This document shows positions 1 to 13,600 of a DNA stretch of 64,000 bases, piece by piece. Position 1 is the first letter of the stretch; every line of letters begins with the position of its first letter. The DNA is from Chionis minor (lineage: Eukaryota > Chordata > Aves > Charadriiformes > Chionididae). A program made the position numbers and the translations under genes. Under the pieces are notes generated by a model, which saw nothing but the letters and a program-made list of their open reading frames with translations, did not search any database and had not been told where the DNA came from. Location of the stretch: positions 484,923-548,922 of the forward strand of contig VZSF01006733.1 in the NCBI GenBank assembly GCA_013398295.1, given 5' to 3'.

Positions 1-179
1 AACCTGCTCATAGCTTGCCATCTAGTGAAGTGCTTTCCTTAATCAAGGCTTAAATGCATATTTCTGCAATATATAGCCACTGGTATCTAAGGTCCTTCTT
101 GTGGAAACCATCAGGGAACTTTCTCTTTGACTTCAGTGAGCTTGGATCTGGCCCCAATAGCTGGCAAAGAAGACTGGAG

Positions 180-235
180 GAAAAAAAAAAAAAAAAAGAA
201 AGGGAAAAAAAAAAGGAAAATAGGAAAATGAGATG
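180..235. repeat. Low-complexity poly(A)/purine tract
   Basis: An almost pure A run with short G interruptions, 56 nt. The short reading frames it creates on both strands are artefacts. Confidence 0.9.
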
Positions 236-888
236 GGTAAGTGAAAATAAGGTTGTTTGGTTTTGTGTTTTTTTCCCAGCTGACTTTCAGTGCAGCAAAC
301 TTCTTTTTTTCTCTGAGGATGACTGACTTCTGAAGTGCGTAAGTGACAAACCAAAAATCGAGTGCCACAAAAAAGAACTACCTCCTGGAATGACATTAGT
401 GCATATATTCTGTATGCTGCCATCCTCTTCCTATTTCCCCAGCAGATTCACTGCAGAGTTGGGGTGATATTAATGTCTATTGTGAGGATCATAATTGCTT
501 CCAGATGGAATAAAATGATTAATAAGTATTTAAGGGTACGATTTACCCTTTAAGTGGTTAGGTACAGTGATATTTTAAAAGGCCCCTATTAGGCCTCAGA
601 AATTATAGTTACACTGTTTTCTAATAGAATATTGGCAATAAGGGATTCCGTTAAAACAATCAGCATAGCTCAGAGTTTCATACAATTATAAAATAATATT
701 TTTAAAGCTGCTTCGTATACCATTATTATGGTATGACTGTTTAAGGGATTATACTTAAACTAACATTTTTCCTGCTGCATGAAAACTTCAGCATATATAT
801 ATAAAAAGCTTCTGTCAGTGCATAACCGGCCCAAGCTTCCACGCTTTAGCAGCCTTCCCCCGTGTATAGAGTAGCCAGGAGCCAGACA

Positions 889-957
889 CTCAGCTGGTAT
901 AAACTAACGTTAACTTCCTTGCTGCCCGTTTAGCTACTGTGCTTTATACCAGCTGAG
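889..957. repeat. Perfect 15-bp inverted repeat (hairpin)
   Basis: CTCAGCTGGTATAAA at 889-903 is the exact reverse complement of 943-957, with a 39-nt loop. The loop begins with a self-complementary TAACGTTA (905-912). Outer flanks keep partial pairing. Confidence 0.85.
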
Positions 958-1479
958 GCTTTGGCCCTAAGTGTACAGAATAGACAAACTGCAATTTTTA
1001 TTTGTTTAAAGTAGCCCCTCTACTGTAGGTAACACCAAAAGTTAAAGACTGTAATATTGTTTGTCCTATTTAATACTTCCTATTTTAAGGATTACTAAAT
1101 AATGTATATAATTTTATTCCTTAAAAAATACAAAAGCAAAATGACTTCTACGCATAACTTCACCAAATGTAAAGATATGTTCTCTGCTAAGAACTTCACT
1201 GTGTACCGATATTTTTTTGGCTATTTTTATTTTGTGTAGTTTGTAAAGTTTGCTGAAACCTTGACCTAACAATGTGTTCTTTGCAATTGTTGTTACTGTA
1301 GATACGCGTGTTTTATTAAGAAAATCTTGTTTTTAAAAGTGTAGGTATGTGTATAAGTTCCTAGCATGATGAAACTGTCATTACAGTGAATATGCATTCT
1401 ATAGTGTGTAAGAAAGAACAAAATGTAGTTTAACATAGTGCTATTTAATTGACTATCTAAAATACTATTTGCCTGACAA

Positions 1480-1485
1480 AATAAA
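1480..1485 (+). terminator. Poly(A) signal AATAAA of the plus-strand transcript
   Basis: AATAAA followed directly by GTGTGTTGC, a GU-rich downstream element. Sequence character changes after about 1500, fitting the end of a 3'UTR. Confidence 0.4.
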
Positions 1486-1510
1486 GTGTGTTGCAACAAC
1501 TTAAAAATGT

Positions 1511-4370
1511 TATGGTTTCCCTTTTATAGGTGTGTGGTAGAAATAAGGAACTTGATTTTTTTTATCTGAAAAGCAATCCCATAGGCTTTCTTAAACAAGT
1601 CCAAGAAAATACAGCATCAAGTGTTGCAGCTGATCAGTTCTGAACCCTGCTCTGTCCTGAACACTCAGTCACAGAGATTTCCAGGAGCACATGAAGAGTC
1701 AGAGATGAAGTCTTTCAGAAATTATCCCATATAAAGACCTTCCATATAAGCAGGTTAACATTTATTCACAGTTAAAAAAAAAAAAAAGGTTTCCTACCAG
1801 AAGTATAAAGTCAATCAGAAATGTCTCACTAAAAAGGGGAGTGAATTGTAAATGCTTCCTGCTTTTATTTTACTGGGGAAAAACCAAAAGAAATCCTCCA
1901 AACAAACAAAAACCAAGCACATTCTGTGAAATCCTGCCGATGAAATGAATTGTGTTGTTCAGTTCTTCTTTCAGCTGGGACTCGAGGCATTCTCCAAGCA
2001 TCTTCTCTGTAGGGGAGGCAGGCTGGTGGGGCTGCGCGGCAGGGAGCCACAGCTCTCTCCTGTTTCCTGGCTTGTCCTTGGAGTGAAATAACCTGCCTGA
2101 CACCTACAGTATGCTGCTTTTTCCTGCTTCTGTCATCCAAGAAGTGTTATTATCGCTCTTCTTATCGTCTGTTTTTCCAGATGGGTTTTAACAGGAAAGC
2201 ATAAGGCCTCCTCAGTTCTTCGGGATAATAATTAAAAACTGAATGTCACCAATACTGACCTTCACAACAAGGTTCTGGATCATTAAACCCAGATTTTGAT
2301 TTCCCAGAAAGATAGGTTCCTGCAAGGCTTTATGAGGTGTGAGTGGATAAGATTACCTCACTCCAGGATTTCCATACCGGCTGGTTCCTAGATGTGCTGA
2401 CACTGGATAGTTACCTGCCCAGCACTCAGGCCAGTTTGGGTCAGAAGCTGAGGTTTTGAGCACTCCCACATGCTGTAGGAAATGTTTGGATTAGTCTCCA
2501 ACAAGCCAGACAGATCCTCTGTCTTCATAACCTGCTCAGTTGCCTATTGCTGGTCCTCTGCCCCTTCTCTTTCTCCCCACCTCCACAGGGTTGCAGCATG
2601 GTCAGCACTTAGTGCTTTGATTCCTTAGCTCCCAGCAGTGGCAAAACCAGACACAGGACTTCTCCGGACATCAGATGTGAGATTTTCAAAGATCTGAGAT
2701 TTCTCCTTTGCCTTTCAAATGTCTGTTGGATTATTTTATTTTCTTTTTTTTCCATCTGGAAGCTGCTGCTTTTTCTAAGGTCTCTCCTCTGCTGACAAGA
2801 CCTTTCTAAATTCTCTCTTCAAGTGAAAGGGGGATGCAAAACCCTCACGCTTACACAGTCTGTTGTGATGCATGTGCCCATGCAGGATCCCTACGGCACA
2901 GAGCAGTGTCAAGCAGGCACAGAAGCCCAGAAGGAACCAGCGAAAAATGTTACTTGCACAGGAGGCACCACTGACAACAAGGTGGCTTCCAATGCTACAG
3001 GATGATTGTTGCCTCTGGAATTAAGTCCGCAGTCGTAATCCTGTGGGGTAGGCCATAAAAGCAGGTCGAGGCATTGTGGCTTTTGCCTAAAGCAATGGAC
3101 TAGGTCTCAGGAGACCAATACTTCATTATCCTTTGCACTGCAGCTGGCTTGCTAAGCCCTTCTCACGCACCCCAAGGTGGTCTGGGGAGAAGTGACTTCA
3201 TGTGGTATGAGCTCAAGTAAAACTACACACAGATACTCACCAGCAGGTCCCAGATAGACAGATGCATGCAACTACATGCATACTGAGAAGCTTTCCTTTC
3301 TTCTAATCACTCCCATTTTCAACTTACCTTGTTCTGTACTATCTCAACAAGAATTTATTTGTAGCATCAGGAGACTAGCACAGTGTAAAGAATAAAAAAT
3401 GTGCTGTCATTTAACATGTCTAATCTAAACTAAAGACTGAGATTTAAAGATGTTTTGGCATTCTGAACACTCCAAGACGCAAATTCAACACAGCTGGCTC
3501 AGCAGTCAACAAATAATTACTTTACAGTGATAGACTGTCCTGTATCCCAGGACTCACTATTGGATTCTATATACAGCTTTACAGAACAAACAGCATTCGC
3601 ATATTCTTAGCACTGTATCAGCTTCGTTACTCCTGATTTGAATGCCAGCATTACAAATGAACTCGAATGTTTGCTGGGCTCCACGTTCAAGACCATTTAA
3701 GCCAGGGGATTTCAAGACATTCAACACTTTAAAAAGCCCTAAAACTTTTAGAAAGGATTTTAGAAAAAGCAAATTAAAAAATGGCCAGTATTGTAGTGTG
3801 GAAAATGTGAATTGATAAGACAGTTTTCTAGCTGAGCAGCTTGTATAGCAACGTGTAGCATGGGGAAAGAGTAGGCAAAAATACATTTACTTAACCTTAG
3901 GTTCACAACTTTTGGATAGTTGTTTTTCCTTGGCTCTTTGCAGCAGTTCTATTTCCAGTATCTGCTCTATCTGTCTCCATTTCAGTGGGCCCCAAGAGGC
4001 ATAGGCTTTACACTTACTTTCAAGTTGACATGATGTCCAGGACATTTTTCAGGCCTTTTGTCTAATAAAGTGTCAGAAAAAAATAGTATTACTTATAGTA
4101 TTATCTATGATATCTGCCTAAATTGTTTCAGAAATTGATACAATGTTTGGAAAAAAACTCACAACAGTTTTAAGACTTTGCTCAAAGTGACAGAGAGGAA
4201 CAGAACACCAGAAAAAAACAGCCGTGCAACATGTCATGGTTCTTACACGAACACCGTGAACATTAACTTGCTACTGCGTGTTATATGATGGACAAATATG
4301 ATTCTTTCAGTCTTGAAGGTCCAATTCCCCCATGAGTCAGCACTCACCAAGTTTAATGTTGTTTCACTGC
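1511..4370. other. Intergenic, no gene seen
   Basis: No exon with family resemblance and no long frame. It contains a poly(A) run near 1772-1786 and a T/C-rich block near 2730-2830. The largest frame (3557-3886, minus) has no recognisable protein features. Confidence 0.7.
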
Positions 4371-4637
4371 TCACAGAATCACAGAACCACTGGGGTTGGA
4401 AGGGACCTCTGGAGATCACCTAGTCCAACCCCTCTGCCAGAGCAGGGTCACCTAGAGTAGGTTGCACAGGATCGCGTTCAGGTGGGTTTGGAATGTCTCC
4501 AGAGTTGGAGACTCCACCACCTCTCTGGGCAGCCTGTGCCAGTGCTCTGTCACCCTCAAAGGAAAGAAGCTCCTCCCCACGTTCAAGTTTGTGCCCATTA
4601 CCTCTTGTCCTAAGTATGAGAATTCAGTGGGGCCCAT
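4371..4637 (-). mobile_element. CR1 LINE 3' fragment
   Basis: Minus orientation: it begins, on the plus strand, with the TCACAGAATCACAGAA octamer end of CR1. The minus strand encodes the CR1 ORF2 C-terminus (GRSFFPLRVTEHWHRLPREV then ESPTLETFQTHLNAIL). It is 5'-truncated, as is usual. Confidence 0.93.
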
Positions 4638-7600
4638 TCAAGAGCTTTTATGCTCCTCACTTTTTGTTAAAAACTCAACCATTTCCTCTTTCAAAAGCTC
4701 TTCTTCCTTTAGGGTCCTACTCCTCCTTTTCTGTAAGGACTCTTCTTTATTCTCCTTCCTTTCCTCAACTGAACTCAGGCTAGTAGTCCCAGAGGGGCTA
4801 CTTTAATTTAGCTCTTTTAATTACAAACCCCATTCACTCCAATACTCTGAAATACATTACCTACTATAATCTTCAAAAGATGCCACACATTATTGGCCTC
4901 ATCAAGCTTGTCTGCTTCGTAGTGTCAGTTAACAAACAAAATTAAAGAAGTACTTCCAAAATGTTTGCAGCCTTTTGAGCTTAAGAACAAACATCAGAAC
5001 CAGACTAGCTAGTTGAATGTATATTCAATGTACATATATATACGTGTGTATATATAATGTGTGTGTATATATATATATACTCAAAAGACTTTTGGGTAAC
5101 ATTTTGCTATGTTATTTTCAGCACTATATTCATATTGCAGCTGATTCTTTATTTCCTAACTGACAATACAAGTACACTAGCTCAAGGACTTTATTTTGAG
5201 GAACTTGAGATAAAGTAAAGGATGGAGAGAAAAATATCGATAGATTATATTATAGAGATCTATTTGGCAGATTGTCAGTCACAAATACATTCTGTTAAAT
5301 TACCTGTAGAATAAATTATTTTGTAACTCAGAAAGGCCAATAATCAAATGAATTTGTCCAAGCTACCAAAAACAATGAGCAAAAAAAATATTCCTAAGAC
5401 TGTTTTCCTTTGGAGGAAAGATCAAAGGCCTTTGCCTTGGAAGAGAAAGATCACCTTTATTTTCACAGCAATGAATCCAGATGCCTCCTTCCTATATATA
5501 GGACAAAAGGAGCTCACACATTTTCTTCCCTTTCCAAGATTTCTAAGGATTAGAAAGATTTATATTTACCTATGTATGAATTTGTCCTGTGTATGAATCT
5601 GTCCTGTGTTGTGTCCTCCACCTAGAGATGTCTGGAGCTGTCTGTCAGGAAATGATTAAAGCAGAAAATAACATGCTTGGTGGATTATCCATAAGTAGGG
5701 AATAATGTTTGCTGCCATTTAGTAACCACCTGGCCCTCTGGAGCATGCTAGTCATCTCCCGGCACAGGGACTGTTGTGGTGCTGTACACACTGGCCAAGG
5801 AGCCCTAAATGGAGTTAGAGACAGTTCATTTTCTAGTGTTGCTGGAGACCAGTTAGAGATTAACAAAGAAAGAATTGCTTTGCCAGTTTATTCGTTCCTG
5901 TCAAGAAGGCAAGCTGTTATTTTGAAAGGAGCTAACGACACGATGGCGAAAACCATATAAGCTGAACAGAAACTTCCCCTGCATCCTCCAGCCAACTGTA
6001 AAGTCAGCCAGCAGAAATCTTGGAAATGGTACAAGTCTTCCTGCATTGAGAGCACTCAGGTTTGGATGCCAAGAATAAATCTCACTCTGAGGGAAACCTC
6101 TGAAGTAACTGCTGTTGACTGAGCTGTTACTGGCTGTGAAGGCAGAGCTGAGTGTGGCAGACAGTGTCATGCCATACCAGATGCTCCATCCCCCCAGGCC
6201 CCATTAATACCAGATTTTGCCTTACTTGTCAGTGTGGGAAGAGAAGGAGATGGTGCAGTCCCCCTTCCTTTGCCTCAGACTGGCAACTCTGGGCCTCTCC
6301 TTTGCTTCATTCCAGCTACTCTGTGCTGTCCCAGAAAGCTGAAACAGTCATAAACACCATTTAACTGGTTGATTAAGTCAGTTCACAGCTGCTTTTCATC
6401 ACCAGAATTTTGCAAAGCAACCACTGGGTCTAGGCCTTTATTTTAAGTCCCTTTACCAGGACAAAGCACCAAGTTGCACAAAGCCAGCTTTGGGACTTAT
6501 TGGCATCCTAAAGAAGGAAGCAGCACTGGGAAGGTTGGTGCAATAACCAGAAAAGTTCTGATTTGCAAATAATGCTTGGTAGTGACCTCTTTCAGCTGTA
6601 AGATGGGAGAATAGTTTCTGTAATACCTTCTGCATGCTGCACACCTGTATTTCACTAAACAAGACAGTCCTTAAGGTGTATCATACCTTGAACTTGAAAT
6701 TTAGCTACTGGAAAAGAGCAGGAAATATATAACTCATCACAGAACCAGAATTCAAGTCAAGACAGTGCACATTAAGATACCCTGAGTCTTGTGCAATGTC
6801 ATAAGCTCCTTGGCTGACACATGCATCATCTAGCAATTCCCATCCCCAGATCCTAGGAAAGATCCAGCAAGCATTTCCTTGAAGACATATTAAATTGCAG
6901 TCCAGTCCAATGTACTCCCTTTCTCAGTTCCTTAAGCCAGGTTCCTAGTGAAAACTCCTACTGACATTAGTTACTTAGCTTGGATGAGTGATGGCTGAAT
7001 AAGGCCTGTGGGATTTGGCTTTCTGAGAATGATGCTCAGTGTCCTTTTTCCTGTGTCCAGGGTTTTCTGCATTTGAAATCTTTCACACCACCTGATCGTG
7101 GGTGCTCTATATCTTCTCTTCATAAATTCATTCCAAGTCACTGAGAAGAACACTTATTTTCTGTGTTATTTATTTTAGGTTACCATAGCCATAGTAATCA
7201 TATACAAAGTCAGGGTATTGCAAACACAAAGTAATGAGAAAATATTCAGAACATATATTTTTTAAAAAATAAATAACCAGAGAAAAAATGGGTTCCACAG
7301 TATTTAGAAAAAATCAAAACCAATCTCAGAATTAAATAATCCCCTACAGATTCTGCCATTGAGCAGTAAAAGAGAAATGAAAATGCACCCCGCTGTTGAT
7401 TTTATTTGAAGAATCTCAGTCATAACTGTGACAATTTTATTCTTCTCCATTATCTTCATAGCCCAAATCACTGATATTCCCAAATAACTGTATTATTTCC
7501 TCCACACTGAGTAGTAAGTAAGATAGCTAAGCATTTTCTTCACTGGAGGTTCTCTTTGTACAGAAAGTACCACATTTTTTCAGGAGTGGATGCAGCCTCG

Positions 7601-10600
7601 AACCAAACTGGGAGATGTGCATGACTTTGCAACCCTGGCTGTTCCGTAACCATGCTGTTTAACCCACTAACTATACTGACACTGTTAACTGCTGGTTTGA
7701 TGATATGTGACAGGGCCTATTTGCTGACTTGAAGTTGCCTTTGAAGTTGGCTAGATGGTGCTAGAATACGCTTCTGCATTGCATTAATGAGCATATGGCT
7801 CATATTCTCCTTACTGCTGATCAGAGAGTACTTAAAACTTGGTTTCGCAGTGTGCCTCCACACTTAAAAAATGTAAAATTAGTCAGTTCTGCAGTCTAGC
7901 CCTGGACCAGAAGCCATTAACAATGCCTCATTAACTAAATATTGAGTTTATTTTAAGGATAGAAATTTAAAAAAATACTAAATTTTAAAAATCTTCTCCA
8001 TTGCCATAGGGTACAGCTGCTTGGCAATGTGCCAGTGCTTTGTATCTCTGAAGGTTTTTTTGTCTTCCTTTATATAGGAATTTGCACCAGTTGTACAGTT
8101 TAATTTTCCTTGCTGACAAATCTCGACCCTTGCTCTCCCGAGCTGTCTTTGCAGGGTGGTTCTGTGTTTTTCTTTGTTTGTTTGTTTGTAACTCACTTGG
8201 GTCCGGCTGGAAGAAACATGTGATGTAATTAATACGGGAGAGCTGCAGAGACAGTTGAGCACAGCCTGAATTTATATTTTCATTTGGCTGGTCAGAAAAT
8301 TGGTTGCAATTCAAAATGAACGTGTCATCCCAGATTGCACACTCTATTCTGTGGACAGCTACACACGCATAGCAACAGCTGAAATGAAAATGTAAGTCTC
8401 AGAGGACATTTAACCTCCAATATTTTCAACTTCTCTTATCACCACTAACCCCAAATTGCATACTGGCCTTTTCACAAAGATGAAAAAATGGGTTTGAACT
8501 GCTGAAAAATGAGTTATAGCAAATAAATGCAATGTGTACCAATACAGTGCTCATATTCTGCTCGTAAGCAAGCAGTTGCTGGTATTTTATAACCAGTTTT
8601 GGGAAGATGTGTTGGACATTTGCTGATATGTACTTGCTGGCTGCTGTAAAGCCTGCAGGAGCAGCAGAAAGTCACCACCACACAGTGACTTTCAGCAACA
8701 CAAGAAAGCTGATCACAGCTCAGCTGTTGCCGTGAAAGTAGTTGCATGTTTGCAAAATAGCAGGAAGTTCCCTTTTCTCTCCAATCTGAAAACTGAAGAA
8801 ACAAAGACTTTTTTTTTTTTCCAGCCCATGTGCTGAAGAAAACATGAAAAAAAAGAGAACTGATACAGTGAAAATATTTTTCTGTTAAAGAAAATATTGG
8901 TACAGCTGTTTATTGCCCTACCTACTGAGAAAAACAATACCTCTATAAGGTCAAAGGGCATTCAAATAAACATTAACACACTTTCTGGAGAAGTAAGTTT
9001 CAAAATTATTGCAGAAGGAGCTGTCATGTGAATGCAGAACTCCTTGGTTCATTCTTGTAGGATTTGCTGCTGTCAGTCCTCCCCCTTGAGCAAGAGATGT
9101 TAAGCAAGTCTCAGGTCACAATGTTGGGCTGTTCCATGTAGTAGGAACTAGATGGAGGCTCTGAGCTGGATTTTCTGCGCAATCTGCACAAAAGGGTGGT
9201 TTCAATGCTCAAAGAGAGCAGAATGCTGGTTTCTCTGCTGGGTGATAGTCCTGAGCACTGTGTTACTGAGCTTTGTGAGATTTCTTTTTTCCTTTCTTCT
9301 CTTTTCCATGCAAAGACAACCAACTTCAGGAAGAGGTTGCAACCTGCCCAAGTTGCAACGAGGGAGCTAGCCTTAAGTTGGTTGAGAGAAACAGATTAAA
9401 ATCTCTTCTAGTTGGGGAGGGATTGGCATTTGAGTTAGGCCCATGACTTTTGGCTGAAAAGGGAGGAGGGGAGGAGTCTTTCTCTGGCTGTATTTAATTG
9501 GGATTGCACATAGTCTAAGAACAACTACAGGCTCGTGCTTTTTAATCAGAATAATATCTGCTGTGAAAATCCTCAAAACTCCCAAAAGCTTAGCTAACTG
9601 GTGTGCTCACATGTGGGCAGATGAAGCTTAGCTGATTGTAGCCAGGAAGTGTCACTTAGGTCAGGTGTGAGTTTTGATTAAGGCATCCAGACCAGATACA
9701 ACATGTTGAAAGGACAGTTCTCCTGAAGCTAGTTCCCATGGCATGCATAGCAACTTGAAAGATTAATTCCAAAATAAAACCCCAAACCTTCTCTCTAGTG
9801 CTGGGCAGCCCTAAACACACCAAATATCATGAGGGGGAGCATTCATATGAGCTACTTCTTTCAGAATCTTTTGTGGTTGGAAATAAGCTTTTGTCATTTG
9901 TGGTATATCTCATCACAAGCCTTAAGCTTAGAGGAATCGTAACTCAAAAGTTCCTCTTTTTGTCTATTAACTATAAAGAGGGTGTGACATGCTGGTATAA
10001 TATCTATGGTAAGGACATGTAACACTAGGTGAGATAAGCTTCCTGGGATGACTGAAGAGTCAAGCGCTGGAAGGGAGGAAAAGCGGTGACACTATCACCA
10101 TGGATCAGCTGAAAGACTTCATATGTGCCAGCTCACTCAGGGGCATTCACTGGGACATGTGCACAGCAAGTGGCCTGAGTTCATTCCCCTCTTCCCTCAG
10201 CTTTGGGTGAAAGACAACGTAGTCCAACTGGAGAGTATCAACCTCCTCCATCTTGCACTGCAACAGCACCTAAGAGGTCCCAGGCCAGAGCAACGGTCCT
10301 TTGCCCTTGGCCCTGTTCAAATATTTAAATGATGGCCTCCTTCTAGGTCAGCAAGGCAGGTAGGAGGCAGAAAGAGTCACAGGGCAGGGTGGGTGAAAGG
10401 CTACAGTGAGGACTGAGTTGCTTAACCCTGGTGGATATACCTGGATGATCATTGACCTCTCTATGCCGCTGGGGAGCTGTTCCCGGGAACTGCCTCCTCC
10501 TACATGCTTTCCAGCTCCCAGACCACTACAAACAGAAGTACAACCTTAATGTTCTTTCTGACAGAGCAACTCAGACTGCCCAGCGTACCTCTATGACCAC

Positions 10601-13600
10601 AGCAACCCACCTGATACAACTTGATTTTAAATTATCTAATTTAATTGTAGGAAGTGGCCTTTGGCCTTATGCCTCTGCTTTTAAAAGGATTGCTTCAGCT
10701 CCCATCATTATATTTATGCATGAACCACCCACTTAGATATGGAAATTGTTGCAGCCCAAGGGGATTTCATTAAGTAATTAGGGAGGAGGGCACATAATGT
10801 CATTTGCTGTAACTGGATCTACAGCGCCAATCAATAAGTGACCATATGTGCGTGAGCCAGGAGCATTTCAATACCCTTAGCATCCCTGTGAAATAAAAAA
10901 CAATGCAAGAGGGAGCTCCTTTATCTGTGACACAATCTTGCGGTCACAGGCATATTTTCATTGCTTAAAAGAACCACACAAGCCATGCTGTCATATCAAA
11001 CTGCACAAAGCAGGAAGATTTATCATCTGCCTGGAAAAGCATGGCAACCAAAGAGCTTTGTGGTTCCAAGCCAAGGGCTTGACAAGCACTGTAAGAATAA
11101 AACCTGCTTTATATCAGAACTTTCATAACCAGGCCATGTTTTGCATTTACAGTCCAAGTTTGCTACTCTTAAAGGTCAGTTTTGTTCTGAGTCTGAAAGA
11201 AGTTCATGGTATTAAGTGTTAATGCAGCTGTAAATACAGCTTTCTAGCTTTTTTTTTCATTATTTTATTTTTTTCCTCCTGTTCTGTTGGCTGAAACCCT
11301 CAACAGCTGGTGTTTGCTAGATTGCATTCTTAGGGTGAAGAGTTTGTCCTACACACACAGAATGTGTTCATTCCTCAGGAATCAAGTGACCACACCAGAG
11401 CTAAACAATATGTAAAGCATACAATTTATTTTGGACTATGACTTCTCCAGATGCTGAAAGCTGGTACATTTATTAACTTTTGACTACAAACCATTGATTT
11501 TCAGTAGAAAAATTCATACAAGAAAGAGCAAAACCTTTTATTGGGAGGCGTTACTTGGAACTTCACTAAATGCTTGCTGCTTTCTGGTTTGCAATACTCA
11601 GTCTCTGAACACAGAAGTGAGACAAAACAGACAAGTTTTTATTTACATGAAACCTTTAATTAAGGTAAAATGTCTCAAACCGACACTGTCTGCATTAATG
11701 GAAAAATTGCCATTGAATTTGTGCAAGCTGGGGTGGACCATCTATTTGAAGGCAGACCGGGTCATTGTTTTCAGTAGCTCACTCATGGTTTGTACTCCAA
11801 ACCTGTACTATTTAAATGGCATTCGTTATAGTCTAGCTTTGGGTTATACTTATCAGTTGCTCTTTTGTTTAGGGGGGTAGAGGTAGGCCTCATGATCAAT
11901 CACCCTGGGATCACGTTTTCAGGTCTTTACAACCAGAGCAACCTGAGCCTTGGGCCCAAGATGCAGGGGCAGCTGACTAATTGTTATTTAAGACCTACTG
12001 ACATTAATGAGAGTCATAGGCTTAAGGAGTACTTCAGTGCTCACATCTCTTTGAACATTTGGGTTTTAAATGCCCTGTATGTGAAGATTTAAGCTCTGGA
12101 AGATCAGACTGCTGCCTGAGGGAAATGCAGGCCTGAGGCCCACTCGCGAGCACCAAGAGCTGGGACTGTGGCATGAAAAATGAATAAAAGGTTTTTATCC
12201 TGCGAAATTACAGTTAGTAAAAGGCCTCAATCCTGCCAAGAAATCCATGACTCTTTTCAAATCCTTTTCCTAATCCCGTAAAGCTCAGAAGTCGACATCA
12301 CCTGAAAATGCCTGTGCCCTTCCCCAGTGGAGGGCCGGGCCCCGCCAGGCTGCCGGCACGTCAAGACCACCCAGCCTCAGGCTCTGCAGCTCTCTGCACC
12401 CACATGTCCCCCCATGCTCTGGCCAAACAGTTGGCACACACTGAGTAAATCACTAATACCCCAAGTGGAAAAGTCCTGGACATACATTTTTTGTACTGAA
12501 GCATGGAGTTCTAGGAGCAAAGGGGCTGGCGGATACTTAAAGATATTATCAGCCTTGTATATAGGGTGGAGTTACTCAGGAAAAAAGATAAGGGTGTGTC
12601 CAAGACGTGTTTGTACATCTTTTCCTGTATTGTATTTACTTTTATTTTGTTGAGTTAGGATGGTAAAGTTGGTCAAGAGTATGGGGCTGCACTCAGCTGA
12701 AGGGCCATGGTACATGTTGTCTTCTCAAACGCACCTCTCTTGCCTCACCGCCAGTTATCTGACTTTACCGGCCCAAGCAGTTGGGGGTTTCAGGTAGGGT
12801 TGTGCATGGAATTGGAAAACAGTTGTTATCAAAGCAATGGGTGGTTATCAAAGCAGAAGAAATGGGTGAGGAGGGTGTGATGCAGTATACAATGTCATGG
12901 GTGTGTTTGCTGATGATGTAATGGTGAGTTCCAACCTTCTCAGGTGGTGCAATTTTACTTTTTATTCTTATTTATGTGGGCATGTGGTAATGATGTTATG
13001 TGTACAGCAACTGTCTGCTTCACAATGTGACTTTTTGCATGTTTGCTAGTTGTCAATGTCTGTCTGGAGGAACTGTCAGCAGCCAGTGCTGAGGGCTGGA
13101 GGCAGCAGACCGATGGGGACACAAGTAGCGAAAGGCAGTATTTTGTATGTCAGCAGCTGTGTGTTCTCCCTGCTGACTCAGCAGCTGGAGATGAATTCAT
13201 GCGATGGCAGCTGCCTATGAAATCTCCTTTGGCAAAGCCAGTAATGGAGAAATTTTAGTACGCATTGCATATCTATCATTTTAACACGCCTCCACCACCT
13301 ACTCAGACCTGGAAACGCTATCCCTGCCCTTCAGGCACTCAGTGTGAAGGCTTAGTCTTCAGCAAGGATGCCAAGCTACCACGCGCCAAGCTTCAATCAG
13401 GCAAGACTTGCTGCAAAGCTCATTTGCAGAGCTAATATGCATAATGGCTATAAGTTTCTAACTTATTTAAAAGGCAGCAACACAAAAGCCTTCACTCTGG
13501 TACCAGCTCCCCGCAGGATCATCTCTGTGCCAAGTTCAGTTTGTATGGGTAAAGCTATTTAAAACTCATTTTTCTTCAGCCAAAGGCAAGTGTGCCAAAA

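Larger units (their letters stand above)
1..1510 (+). other. Probable 3'UTR tail of a plus-strand gene, SEMA3C by synteny
   Basis: T/A-rich non-coding sequence ending at AATAAA (1480-1485) followed by GTGTGTTG, a good plus-strand cleavage context. An earlier AATAAA is at 509-514. In mammals SEMA3C lies convergent to CD36 on its 3' side, which is exactly this position and strand. No SEMA3C coding exon is inside the window, so the assignment is inference from gene order only. It also contains a purine tract at 180-235 and a 15-bp stem hairpin at 889-957. Confidence 0.35.

Noticed and set aside
12..27. TTGCCATCTAGTG occurs here and again near 15816-15830
   Set aside because: A shared short word only; the flanks do not align, so no repeat family can be supported.
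11494..11880. 128-codon plus-strand frame in intergenic DNA
   Set aside because: No domain, no splice context and no motif; this length is expected by chance in 64 kb.
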